20,000 nucleotides of DNA from Prorocentrum cordatum (Eukaryota; Sar; Dinophyceae; Prorocentrales; Prorocentraceae), in contig CAUYUJ010016493.1 of the NCBI GenBank assembly GCA_963575745.1, positions 583,993-603,992 on the forward strand, written 5' to 3'. The notes under the pieces were generated by a model. It was given only the letters and a program-made list of their open reading frames with translations, ran no database searches and was not told the DNA's origin. This document shows positions 7,465-14,972 of this stretch, piece after piece; position 1 is the first letter of the stretch, and every line of letters begins with the position of its first letter. The position numbers and the translations under genes were made by a program.

Positions 7465-7775
7465 TTGCTTGGTGAGGGGTTGCGAACCGCAGTGCATCCA
7501 AGACGTGATGTCACACTTGGAACGTGGGCCGTCAGCTCTCATGGCCGCGTGAGATCATCACGTGGTGTGATTAGTCAGGGATACGTGCGCCCAGACGGAG
7601 ATCGATATATTGTCATCCATGTGGATGGAATTAGCTATGCTTGTTTTCTACACGGTCTGGAAGCGCGAGCTTATTCGGGACCGTGCATGACATCGCTCGA
7701 AGAGAATCATGAGGACAGCCAACGGAGCATCAATCACATGAATGATTTTGAAAATATGGCGCAACCCAGGACACA
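7465..7775 (+). pseudogene. NUMOD4-like module with eroded second HNH
   Basis: Same frame as the preceding NUMOD1. It reads TWAVSSHGRVRSSRGVISQG, continues to IVIHVDGISYACFLHGLEAR, and the NUMOD4 pattern Y.VSS.GRVRS..G....G....V.L.G......H.L.A is clear. It is followed by ENHEDSQRSINHMN and ENMAQPRTHR, which align with NHxDGxxxNNHxxN and the post-HNH segment but lack the middle of the motif. This second nuclease core is probably inactive. Confidence 0.6.
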
Positions 7776-7781
7776 TAGAAT

Positions 7782-7990
7782 TTGCACGTCAATAATGCAA
7801 GGAGGAGGACAGAGGCCATTGCAAGAAGCAAGCATAGTTGGTGTCGACCTGTGGCATCAATGGCATGGACGTGGCTCATTTCTGCAGCCGATGCGGGGCG
7901 TCAGCTTAAGATCTGGTCAGAAACCATCAATGCATGCTGCCATGGCCGTGAACGGCAAGTCCACAATTATACAGTGGCGAGTTGTTTTTC
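7782..7990 (+). pseudogene. NUMOD1-like module, second copy
   Basis: In a different frame from the previous module, this reads SWCRPVASMAWTWLISAADA, then GRQLKIWSETINACCHGRER and HNY. The pattern (W.SA.EAGR.L......I..CCxGR..Q..NY) is that of NUMOD1. A third, much reduced tail (YYEFDFAKP, about 8179-8205) suggests a further copy was once present. Confidence 0.55.
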
Positions 7991-8369
7991 AAACCCAGGA
8001 CTTTTTGAGGGTCGGCGACGACGTCGGGGTGGTGTGGTGTATACGTGTTTCCCCGTTTTCCCGAGGAGTAAACTAAACATGTATACACCAGGATCCCGTA
8101 TACATCAGGATCCGTTTTCTTGTGCGAATTTCAATGCGGGGCTGGAAAAAAGCGTCGGTGTATGGAATTCGGATCCTTATTATGAGTTCGATTTCGCGAA
8201 GCCAGCATGCGTCGATGTGTTTCCTGAACAGGAACGGCGAGACGTGATTTGGGACAAAGAACTGGCTGTGTGTTCGGCCTTACTGTTCTTAGTCGATGTT
8301 CTCCAATCCGCGCCATCAAGCAAGAATCCCGCTGCGAGTGCCAAGTCCCCAGTCCCCAGAGGTCTCTAA

Positions 8370-8548
8370 GGGACCCCAGATGAGCGACGCAACAAAACAG
8401 TTTCCTCGTCGCCGACAGTGGCGCGCAAGCGTCCCGCGTAAGGCCGCGCGCAAGCGCCCCCTTCTCCACTCGGTGTGCCGCGCTGGCGGCCCGCGTCGGC
8501 CATCGCGCAAGGGGTCGCCACGTCGCCTCGCGCAAGGCCCATTGACTT
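8370..8548. other. no gene seen
   Basis: GC-rich sequence with several open frames on both strands and no motif. Short GCGCAAG(C/G) phrases recur. It separates the HNH relic from the first 125-bp inverted-repeat element. Confidence 0.4.
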
Positions 8549-8673
8549 GGCATCGCTCGGACGTGTGCATTCTTTTCTCGGCGACGGCCATCGAGGACCA
8601 TCCTTGCTCATTTGGCGAAAAAATCACGCACGAAATCAAAACATACACGAGGAATGGACGTCCGAGCGATGGC
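8549..8673. mobile_element. 125-bp TIR element, copy 1
   Basis: The ends are GGCATCGCTCGGACGT and its reverse complement with one mismatch (8549-8564 and 8658-8673). The interior (GTGCATT..., ACCATCGAGGA..., CCTTG.TCATTT, GCGAAAAAA.CACGCACGAA) is shared with the copy at 13749-13873, which is also exactly 125 bp. No coding capacity. This is a MITE-like, possibly introner-related, non-autonomous element. No clear target duplication. Confidence 0.8.
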
Positions 8674-8728
8674 GAGTTGAGGACCCTTGCCTCCAGCCCG
8701 GACCTGGCGCTCGCAGCCCTCCGCACAG

Positions 8729-8888
8729 CTGCCCCGAGGACTGCGCCAACCTCGCCTGGGCGCTCTCCCCGGCCGGCGGCGCCGACCCCGCCCGCCGGCG
8801 GGCGCTGCAGGCCATCGCCTGCCGCGCGGCGCAGCAGCTCCGCGCCCTGCGCGGCGAGCGCCTGGCCGGGCTGCCGCGCGTGGAGCTG
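8729..8888 (+). CDS. candidate exon with OPR/RAP-like 'NLAWAL' motif
   Basis: Between an acceptor (CCGCACAG ending 8728) and a strong donor (CTG then GTAAGG from 8889) the frame reads CPEDCANLAWALSPAGG, then ADPARRRALQAIACRAAQQL and ALRGERLAGLPRVEL. Repeats with (P)Q(N/D)xANLAWA are typical of OPR/RAP-type RNA-binding proteins, abundant in dinoflagellates and apicomplexans and usually organellar. The pseudouridine synthase exons lie downstream on the same strand, and proteins joining such repeats to an RluA domain would make sense, so this may be an upstream exon of that gene. The alternative is a separate small gene. The boundaries are my reading of splice motifs. Confidence 0.45.
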
Positions 8889-8942
8889 GTAAGGCCGCCC
8901 GGGGGCGCCGGCTGCACGCCCGCACCGGCCGCGGCCAGGCCC

Positions 8943-9094
8943 ATCCCTGACCTTCCAGGAGGGCTAAAAGATAGCACGCGACTTAAGAACCTATCCCAGA
9001 GCTATTCTACGTCTTGGTTTTAGGCTGTTTCGTTTCGTTTTTCACGTTTTTAGGCCTCCCGTGCTAAAAGATAGCTCGCTGGAAGGTCAGGGAT
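8943..9094. mobile_element. 152-bp element with perfect 16-bp TIRs
   Basis: ATCCCTGACCTTCCAG at 8943-8958 and its exact complement at 9079-9094 bound the element. Inside, GCTAAAAGATAGC occurs as a direct repeat near each end (about 8963 and 9063), and the centre is T-rich. It has no coding and sits just after the donor at 8889, in a probable intron. Confidence 0.75.
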
Positions 9095-9129
9095 CCTGGG
9101 CTCGGGATCGGTGCATGTGCCCTCCTCGC

Positions 9130-9336
9130 AGGCCTAGAGAGATTGACACCAGCACCAGTTTCGGCGGTGTGCCTCCACCGAGGGAAGAAGATGCCGATCT
9201 CGGTGGTGGTGGTAAGATTCTGGCTTCCAGGGTGGCCGAAACATTACCACCAACACCGGAATCTAGGATCATCTTCCCCCTGTGGAGGCAACCCCCATGC
9301 GTTGGTGTTGGTGCCCATTTCCATTTCCGGGCCTCC
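9130..9336. repeat. imperfect long hairpin
   Basis: The left arm (AGGCCTAGAGA..., GACACCAGCACCAG, GTGCCTCCACCGAGGG) pairs imperfectly with the right arm (CCCCTGTGGAGGCA, GTTGGTGTTGGTGCCC, GGGCCT). A nested GGTGGTGGTAAG / ATTACCACCAACACC pair lies between them. This could be an old inverted-repeat element. Open frames through it are incidental. Confidence 0.45.
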
Positions 9337-9834
9337 AACCTCCTGACCAAGCCAGGATGGCACACACTAGGGGCGCAAACCACGACATGCACACAAGAAC
9401 TCGGAGGAGTCCGCGCGGATCCCTCGGAGCGGCACTGTAGGCCTCCTCGCGCGGCGCCTGCGGCGCCGCCACCGGCGCGCTCCGCACGCCAGGGAGGGGA
9501 CATCCAGCGCCGATCCGAGAAACCCGCGCGGACTTCCGAGCTTCTGTGCTTCTGCTATGTGTTTGTCCCCCGACTCCTGGCCAGGCAGGCATACGCACCG
9601 ATCGTGGCCCTGCCAATCCCGGGTTCTGGGTCGGCGCACGTGCCTTCTGGGCTGCGCCAGGAGGACGCAGGCGCCGGCCTTGGGCCTGGCAGGGGGGCCC
9701 GGCCGGAATCGGCGTGCCCGTGCCGGCGTGTGGCTGGCGCCTTGCTGTAATCAAGGCTAGGCGTTTTTGCTTGAATTTTTCTTTGGTTCGTTAATTCGAT
9801 CTGTGTATTCATACACATTTGTATACATATCTAT
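9337..9834. other. no recognisable gene
   Basis: GC-rich, with overlapping frames on both strands rich in Arg, Ala and Pro. A CGCGCGGCGCCTGCGGCGCCGCC palindromic stretch at about 9449-9470 is the only local structure I note. Probably intron. Confidence 0.4.
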
Positions 9835-9918
9835 ACATCTATGTATATATTGAAAATAAGAGTTCAATTCTTACTTTCAATATATACACGTGAACTATGT
9901 ATATATTGAAAGTTAGAA
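9835..9918. repeat. AT-rich palindrome with direct repeat
   Basis: CTATGTATATATTGAAA occurs at about 9839 and again at about 9895. The first copy also pairs with TTTCAATATATA (about 9876-9887), giving a hairpin with a stem of roughly 17 bp. A strongly AT-rich island in GC-rich surroundings. Confidence 0.7.
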
Positions 9919-9926
9919 AGGCTTGG

Positions 9927-10030
9927 CGTGAACGTCACCGGGCTGGTCCGCGCGCTGCGAGCCGCAGGCCTCCTGGAGCCGAGCAGTCCCGTCCTCGGCG
10001 GCCTTGAGGGATGGGGCCCTGAACCCAGAC
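9927..10030 (+). CDS. possible short exon (weak)
   Basis: The frame reads NVTGLVRALRAAGLLEPSSP and then PVLGGLEGW. A helical, Leu/Ala/Arg-rich segment of this type occurs in OPR-like proteins, and it lies on the same strand between the NLAWAL exon and the pseudouridine synthase exons. Flanking AAAG|G is a possible acceptor. No donor could be fixed. This may be chance. Confidence 0.22.
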
Positions 10031-10139
10031 CCTCTCGTCGGAGAAGGAAAAGATACTGTAGGTCCGCGCCGTGTAGACCTGCGGCGACCCCGCCGCGGGC
10101 GTCCAACGTTGAACGCCGCCAGCGACCCAGAATCGGTCG

Positions 10140-10198
10140 ACGTTGAACGATCGGAGGTTTCGGAAACGGCCGATCGTTCAAGGTTGAACGATCCTGCG
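10140..10198. repeat. short inverted repeat GAACGATCGG/CCGATCGTTC
   Basis: GTTGAACGATCGG (from about 10142), CCGATCGTTCAAGG and a third GTTGAACGATCC form a hairpin plus a direct repeat. CGTTGAACG also occurs at about 10107. Non-coding. Confidence 0.55.
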
Positions 10199-10424
10199 CG
10201 GTGTCAGAGACCAACGCCAGGGTTGGCACGACACGAACTTGCCGTACGCATATTGCTACCCTTCGCCCGTTTTCCTTTTTTGGGGCTTCCTGGGAGGTCC
10301 TTGTCGCCACCGCTGGATTCGCCCCGAAATCCCTGTCAGAACGCACCCCAGAAGAGCTCCGGGGAGCAGTTGTATCGGTGCCTTTGGGCTTCCCCACCTC
10401 GAGTCATGGAAAAATCACGACAGC

Positions 10425-10510
10425 AGGTTTCTCGCTATCTGGGGCCTCTGGGGGCCATTCACGGGCCTCAGGGCCGTCCAGAAAACGATTCGGGCCGAGA
10501 GGGAAGGGGT
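10425..10510 (+). repeat. possible divergent member of the CCTCTGGGGGC...CGTC family
   Basis: GGGGCCTCTGGGGGCCATTC, GGGCCTCAGGGCCGTC and AAAACGATTCGGG follow the order seen in the repeats at 13393 and 14251. The similarity is limited to the core. Confidence 0.4.
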
Positions 10511-10620
10511 CGAGGCCTTTGGGAGGCGACGCCATGAAAGAAGCACGACGTCGGGGGTCTGGGAGGAGAAGACCTGGATCACGAGCTGAGGCGTCACTGC
10601 CCGAGGCCGCCTGTCCTTAG

Positions 10621-10904
10621 AGCTCTCCGCCCCTCTGGGCCCCCTCCCTGGGCCGCCGACATCCTCGCGGCGGCCCGCCGCTGCCTGGAGGACGTCGGGA
10701 GCGCGCTCGACGGCGCCGCCGGCGAGGCGCAGCAGGTGCCCGGCGTTGCAGCCTTCGGGCAGGACGCCGCGGTGGCCGCGCCCGGCGGGCTGCAGGCGGA
10801 GCCGCGGGTCGTGCTGGACCTCCCCGACCGCCTGGTGGTCTTCAAGCCAGCGCACTGGGAGAGCGACCAGGGCCTCGCCGACCAGTCGGGCGTCGCCAGC
10901 AGTG
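10621..10904 (+). CDS. RluA-family pseudouridine synthase, exon with first motif
   Basis: The frame reads WAADILAAARRCLEDVGSAL, a Gly/Ala/Gln-rich linker, then PRVVLDLPDRLVVFKPAHWE and SDQGLADQSGVAS. LVVFKPAHWE matches the first RluA motif (VxNKPxG), with Lys and Pro kept. An acceptor can be CCTTAG ending at 10620. Donors GT at 10902 or 10905 are both in the phase needed by the acceptor at 11083, giving an intron of about 180 nt. The earlier part is Ala-rich and may link to an N-terminal RNA-binding region upstream (8729-8888). Phase between 8888 and 10621 does not match directly, so at least one exon may be missing between them. Confidence 0.65.
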
Positions 10905-11083
10905 GTCGTGGCCCCAGGGCGCCGTGCTGGAGCCCCCCTGGGGCCCGCTGGGCCTCGTGAGGGGTGCCCCTGGGGCCGCGGGGACCTCGTTGGAAAGCCT
11001 GGGGGGGCACCCTGGGCCACAGGCACCTTCGTGGCGACACCCGAGCCAGGGCTCCCGAGGCAAGGGCGGGGCGCGGACTGCAG

Positions 11084-11664
11084 ACCTCCTCTCCCGGTTC
11101 CTCGCGGCGCTGCTGCCGCGGCGCCGCTGGCCCATCACGTCCGACACTGGGCGCTGCGGCCGCGGGCTGCTGCACCGCCTGGACGTCCCGAGTTCGGGCC
11201 TCCTGCTGGTCGCAAAGGGGTACCGGGCCTACTGGCACCTGGAGTTGCAGCTGAGCGCCGGGGAGGTCACACGGGACTACGTGCTGCTCTGCCGTGGGTG
11301 GTTGCCGCTGCAGCGTCGGCGTGTCGACGCCCGCGTGCGCTGGGAGCGCGACGCGACGCGCCCGAGCACGGCGGGGTGGGATCCGCTCGGGAAGCCATCG
11401 GGCACGCGGCTGCGAGCCCTGGCGCACGCCCACCGCGGCGGCGAGGCGTTCACGCTGGCCCTGGCCCGCATCGAGACGGGCCGCCAGCACCAGATCCGCG
11501 CACACCTGGCCCACCTCGGCCACGCCACCTGCGGCGACGGCCTCTACGCCGCGTCCTCGGCCGCGAGGTCGACCAGGCCGTGGTGCCCCCGCCACTTCCT
11601 GCACCGCCACCGGCTCGCCTTCCTGGACGCCGGCGGCCGCGAGTTCGAGGCCTGGGGGGAGGGG
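11084..11664 (+). CDS. RluA-family pseudouridine synthase, catalytic exon
   Basis: After a CTGCAG acceptor ending 11083 the frame reads LLSRFLAALLPRRRWP, then GRGLLHRLDVPSSGLLLVAK, with catalytic Asp of HRLD at 11182-11184. LELQLSAGEVTRDYVLLCRG follows, then ARIETGRQHQIRAHLAHLGH (the GRxHQIR motif), CGDGLY and PRHFLHRHRLAFLDAGGREF. All the core RluA/RluC/RluD motifs are present and in order. The enzyme would convert uridine to pseudouridine in rRNA, tRNA or mRNA; the target cannot be told. The end is uncertain: GT at 11665 leaves phase 0, but the frame stays open far beyond it. The C-terminal end of the domain may be in the candidate exons near 13060 and 14766. An Arg/Pro-rich open frame on the opposite strand is a GC-driven shadow. 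Confidence 0.85.
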
Positions 11665-11677
11665 GTCCCCCAAGCGG

Positions 11678-11866
11678 CGCGGTGGCCACACCGTGCGGTG
11701 GTTCTGTGGATTCGGAGAGACAGCATGGCTTCGGGACGTGGGCCGTCGTCCATGGAGGTCTCGGGCGACTGGGGCCCGGCCAGGGACCCAAAACCGCGCG
11801 GTGGCGGACCGTGCAGTGAGGTCGTTGGAGAGCTCGAGGTCACCGCACGCTCTGCCACCGCACCGT
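11678..11866. repeat. imperfect inverted-repeat block after the catalytic exon
   Basis: GCGCGGTGGCCACACCGTGC at 11678 is partly complementary to CACCGCACGCTCTGCCACCGC near 11841-11862. A related GCGCGGTGGCGGACCGTGCA occurs at about 11798. The arrangement suggests a small inverted-repeat element just inside the presumed intron. Confidence 0.4.
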
Positions 11867-12059
11867 CCTTGGACCCCCAAGCTCTCCCGCCTCCTGCGCC
11901 CGCCCGCTTGCTCGCCGCACGCGCTTCGCTCCCTGCGTCCCATGCCCATCTCGCCGCTCCCCCGTCCCTCCTGCCGCGCCCCTTCCCAGACCCCGCTGCT
12001 GCGCGGCGCCCTCTCCCCCGCCCCCCAGCCCATGCATGCCTCCTCTTCCTCCACATTCT
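11867..12059. other. C-rich low-complexity stretch
   Basis: Pyrimidine-rich, with many CGCCC, CCTCC and CTCGCC phrases. No gene seen on either strand. Confidence 0.5.
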
Positions 12060-12119
12060 TCATGAGGGGGATGGGGGTGTCAGAGGGCGTTCGAAGTTTT
12101 GTGAGTGGCTTTTGGTGGG

Positions 12120-12445
12120 CAGGGTGATGCCTCTTGGAGGGCTGGAGGGCTCTTGGGGGCCTCTTGGGGGTTCCTTGGGGGCCTCTTGGAGCCTCTTGGC
12201 CTTCTGAAGGCCTCTCCAGTGCGCCTCGGAGGCCTTGGGGCGGATCTTGGGGCCGTCTTCGGGTGGAGAGCTCCAAGTGCCAGGTCGTGTTCCCATCTTG
12301 AGTCCATCTCCTGGGCTCGTGTTGGGGGCCTCCTGGGCTCGTCTTGGGGCCTCCTGGGCCGTCGTGGGGCACTCTCGGGCCACCTTGGCACGGCTTGGGG
12401 GGCCTCTTGGGCCCTCTTGGGGCGGTCTCGGCCGTCTCCGAGCGG
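12120..12445. repeat. degenerate GCCTCYTGGGG short repeats
   Basis: GGCCTCTTGGGG-type 10-13-base units recur many times in two clusters (about 12130-12210 and 12320-12435). They read on the minus strand as Pro/Arg/Gln-rich frames. Order and spacing are irregular, typical of an old G-rich minisatellite. Confidence 0.7.
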
Positions 12446-12589
12446 CGGAAGCCCGAACAGGCGAGAGCGCCGAATCCTCAGGGAGATCAGTGATGCTTGC
12501 CTCTTGGGGCCGTCTTGGCCGGCCCCCGCCCCCTCCTCTTCCTCCCCGCACGCTGCGTCGCCGCACCGCCTTCCCAGACATACGACGTC

Positions 12590-12745
12590 CTGATGCTTCC
12601 AGCACGGGGCCCCCAGAAGTCCGGAGCTTTTCCGCGGGACTGGCGCCTCGTCCCGAGCCGCTGTTGGACGGTCCCGGGGCCCGGTGAGGGCCCCCAGAGG
12701 GCAAAGACAGCCCAACATTTCCCCCGTCGTGTTTTTCCTTGTTTT
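12590..12745 (-). repeat. dispersed CCTCTGGGGGC family, copy on minus strand
   Basis: Read on the minus strand: AACACGACGGGGGAAATG, GCCCTCTGGGGGCCCTCACC, GGGCCCCGGGACCGTC and CGGGACGAGG. This order is shared with the plus-strand block at 15475-15600 and, more loosely, with 13393-13580 and 14251-14440. Confidence 0.6.
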
Positions 12746-12876
12746 GCGAGGCGAGGCGAAGCGAGGCGGGCGCAGGAGGCCCTCTGCCCCCCCGGGCGGC
12801 GCGGCGCTTCTGGCCACGAACGCCAGCAGGTCCGCGTCGGCCGCGCCTCGTCAATCGGAAGTGGCACGAGGAAGGG

Positions 12877-13046
12877 GGAGGAGGAGGAGGAGGAGGAGGA
12901 GGAGGAGGAGGAGGAGGAGGAGGAGGAGGAGGAGGAGGAGGATCGAGGAGGAGGAGGAGGAGGGAGGAGGAGGAGGAGGAGGAAGGAGGAGGGAGGAGGA
13001 GGAGGAGGATCGAGGAGGAGGAGGAGGAGGAGGAGGAGGAGGAGGT
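12877..13046. repeat. GGA microsatellite
   Basis: (GGA)n interrupted by GATC and GGGA. The poly-Glu, poly-Gly, poly-Arg and (minus strand) poly-Pro/Ser frames arise from it. Confidence 0.97.
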
Positions 13047-13058
13047 GGGAACCCCAAG

Positions 13059-13150
13059 AGGCCGCCGCCGCGCTGCCCCCCCGACCTGCTCGCCGCGCTC
13101 GGGCAGCTGCGCCCCGCGACGCAGCCTCCGCCGCGGAGCTCGGGGGCAAC
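13059..13150 (+). CDS. candidate exon: C-terminal piece of the pseudouridine synthase (weak)
   Basis: Directly after the GGA tract one frame reads CPPDLLAALGQLRPATQ and then PPPRSSGAT. A PPDLLAAL-like segment commonly closes the RluA-type domain in the dinoflagellate proteins I have in mind, and the catalytic exon lacks its end. AAG at 13056-13058 is a possible acceptor. No standard donor is obvious. The other two frames are Arg/Ala-rich and less plausible. Confidence 0.3.
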
Positions 13151-13392
13151 GACAGGGGGAGGGGACAGGCATACCATCATGCATCGGGTGCGGAAAACAG
13201 GGGGGTGATGCCAAGGGGGGGGGGGGGGGAAATCATGGCGTGGGCCATGGTATTTCCCCTGATGTCATGGCGCCTCTTCTCATTTCATTGCATTCCTGGC
13301 CCCCCCGCTGGGCCGCGCACACGCCGCCGGTCATGATTTGCACCCCCCCTCTTGGACACTCCCCTCTTGGCCGCTCCCGAATACAGGAGGAC
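13151..13392. other. no gene seen
   Basis: Contains a G13-like run at about 13216-13229 and CATGG/CCATGG phrases. No motif-bearing frame. Confidence 0.4.
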
Positions 13393-13580
13393 TCTGAGAT
13401 CCGACGTTCCAAAAAAGTTAGAGCGCCTGGATTTTGGCAGTGTTCGGTCCCTGGGGCTCCTCGCCGTGCCTCGGGAGCGTCAAAAAACGACCCAGGACGA
13501 AAAACCGGCCCTGGAGAAGTGGTCCAGACCTCCGGGGTCCACGCACCAAAAGAATTGGAGCAGCTGGATGTCTGGGGATG
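13393..13580 (+). repeat. 190-bp dispersed repeat, plus copy of an inverted pair
   Basis: It starts TCTGAGATCCGACG, continues through TCCAAAAAAG, a GGCTCCTCGCCG core and GGGAGCGTCAAAAAACGAC, then GGCCCTGGAGAAGTGGTCCA and CCTCCGGGGTCCACGCACCA, and ends AATTGGAGCAGCTGGATG. The complement of 14251-14440 follows the same order with few gaps. The motif CCAAAAAA-TTGGAGC occurs near both ends. Confidence 0.85.
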
Positions 13581-13748
13581 CATCGACCTCGAACGGTTGA
13601 CACATCGAAAACGCATCGTCGATATCAGGACGATGCACCCGTGATGCACAGACGATGCGTGGGGCGGCCTGCATCGAATGTGTCGACCCTAAATGGGCGA
13701 TGTTCCGGCCACTCGAGGTCGATGCATCCCCCCTCATGCCCATCCCTT

Positions 13749-13873
13749 GGCATCGCTCGGACGTGTGCATTTTTGCTTCGGCGAGGACCATCGAGGAGCA
13801 TCCTTGACCATTTCGCGAAAAAACCACGCACGAAGCCGAAAAAAACACAGGGAATGGACGTCCGAGCGATGCC
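13749..13873. mobile_element. 125-bp TIR element, copy 2
   Basis: Perfect 16-bp terminal inverted repeats (GGCATCGCTCGGACGT and its complement) enclose the same 125-bp body as 8549-8673. Having two copies of identical length in one 20-kb window argues for recent movement or a high copy number. Confidence 0.85.
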
Positions 13874-14250
13874 CAGATCCCCCCCCATCGTCGGCTTCGC
13901 TTATAAGAGTGATCCTTCGCCAGAGTGACCTTTTACTGCGGGCTCACTGGGTCCCCCCAGCATTGGCCTGTGCGCTTGGACTTGGCCAGCCCGCGGCACC
14001 CCAAAACCCGCGCACCTACGGTCACTCTTGCCTGGCGCGAGCGTCACGACTCAGCGGCGGCAGTGCGCGACCATGTCGCCACATCGTTCGCGCATGGGCG
14101 CATTTTGACCGGTGCCTGGACATGCTTTCAACAATCGTACCTATTCTGGCGCGCGCGCGAGATGCCTCTCTTCCCAGTCCACGCATGAAAAATCTCATTG
14201 TTCAAAACGTCCCTGCAGGGTTTCTCTTGCGTGTATACTATAGTCGGCAT
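13874..14250. other. no gene seen
   Basis: Mixed sequence between the 125-bp element and the minus copy of the 190-bp repeat. An ATAAGAGTGATCCTTCGCC... phrase at 13902 resembles GGTGACCCCTCGCCCGAGTG at about 14457, followed in each by TGACCTT...TGCGGGCTCA, so a further short repeat (about 13905-13960 and 14455-14510) is present. Confidence 0.45.
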
Positions 14251-14440
14251 CCCAGGCATCCAGCTGCTCCATTTTTTTTGGTGCGTGGACCCCGGAGGGT
14301 TGGACCACTTCTCCAGGGCCGGCGTTTCGTCCCGCGCCGTTTTTTGACGCTCCCGAGGCCCGGCGAGGAGCCCCCAGAGGCCGAAACCGACCCAAAACCG
14401 CCTGCTCCAATTTTTTGGGGGGGGCGTCGGATCTCAGGGC
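14251..14440 (-). repeat. 190-bp dispersed repeat, minus copy of an inverted pair
   Basis: Complementary to 13393-13580 along its whole length. The two copies are about 670 bp apart and could fold into a long stem. It shares with the other copy the near-terminal CCAAAAAA-TTGGAGC motifs. Confidence 0.85.
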
Positions 14441-14598
14441 ATCGGCTACACGCAAGGGTGACCCCTCGCCCGAGTGACCTTCGGTGCGGGCTCATCGGGG
14501 CCCCCCCGATCGCTGAGCGCGATGCGATAGCAGCGGCCTGCGCGCTCGGGTTTGGCCTCCTCGCGCCCCCCAAAAGCCGCGGACCAAGGGCCACTCCC

Positions 14599-14720
14599 AG
14601 GAGGAGGAGGAGGAGGAGGGAGGAGGAGAGAGGAGGAGGAGGAGGAGGAGGAGGAGGAGGAGGAGGAGGAGGAGGAGGAGGGGAGGGGGAGGAGGAGGAG
14701 GAAAAGGAGGAGGAGGAGGT
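14599..14720. repeat. GGA microsatellite
   Basis: (GGA)n with GGGA and AAAGG interruptions. Poly-Glu frames through it are incidental. Confidence 0.97.
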
Positions 14721-14765
14721 CAAACTTGCGCGTAGCCGAGGGCAGTCGGCAGCGCTGCCCCTCAG

Positions 14766-14972
14766 GAGCTGGCGCGCTGGGCCGCGCCCGCGCCGGCCGG
14801 GGCGGCGCCCGGGCGGCCCGCGCCTGCCGCGGGCGCCGCGGGCCAGGGTGGCAGCCTGCGTGCCGCGGCCGGCCTCCCGGGCTCTGGCGGCGCAAAAAGG
14901 TCCAGCAGTGGCGAGGCGTCCTCCTACTCCGCCTCCCCTAATGAAGTAATAATTGTCAAACGAACAAAATAA
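14766..14972 (+). CDS. candidate terminal exon of an unidentified protein
   Basis: The acceptor CGCTGCCCCTCAG ends at 14765. The frame then reads ELARWAAPAPAGAAPGRP, an Ala/Gly/Pro-rich stretch, and a more specific tail, AKRSSSGEASSYSASPNE then VIIVKRTK, closed by TAA at 14970-14972. Composition falls abruptly from GC-rich to AT-rich at the stop, as expected at a coding/UTR boundary. It lies on the strand of the pseudouridine synthase gene and could be its last exon, or the last exon of another gene. I recognise no domain. It has no internal ATG. Confidence 0.4.
   Translation, partial: ELARWAAPAPAGAAPGRPAPAAGAAGQGGSLRAAAGLPGSGGAKRSSSGEASSYSASPNEVIIVKRTK

Larger units (their letters stand above)
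6925..8290 (+). pseudogene. decayed multi-module HNH/NUMOD homing-endonuclease-like gene
   Basis: Modules of the intron-encoded HNH nuclease type follow one another on one strand but in changing frames. The order is NUMOD4 (VSSHGRIRR, then VVHRLAAV), HNH (CEVHHKDRNPRNNHVINLEH), NUMOD1 (SRHLGISIGNRSSCCHGK), NUMOD4 (WAVSSHGRVRSSRGVISQG), an eroded HNH (ENHEDSQRSINHMN), NUMOD1 (AADAGRQLKIWSETINACCH), and a last fragment (YYEFDFAKPACVDVFPEQER). In the family, NUMOD4 and NUMOD1 bind DNA and HNH cuts it. Changes of frame near 7140-7160, near 7310-7330 and near 7690-7790 cannot all be explained by introns with visible splice sites, so I read it as a pseudogene. Base composition is less GC-rich than the pseudouridine synthase exons. 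Repetition of the cassette suggests an expanded selfish family; a spliced active gene is not excluded. Confidence 0.75.

Noticed and set aside
10594-12372. 592-codon open frame on the minus strand
   Set aside because: It lies opposite the motif-complete pseudouridine synthase exons and is Arg/Pro/Gly-rich with no domain. GC-rich coding DNA often leaves such a shadow.
12497-13644. Poly-Glu, poly-Arg and poly-Pro open frames
   Set aside because: Produced by the GGA tract at 12877-13046 in different frames.
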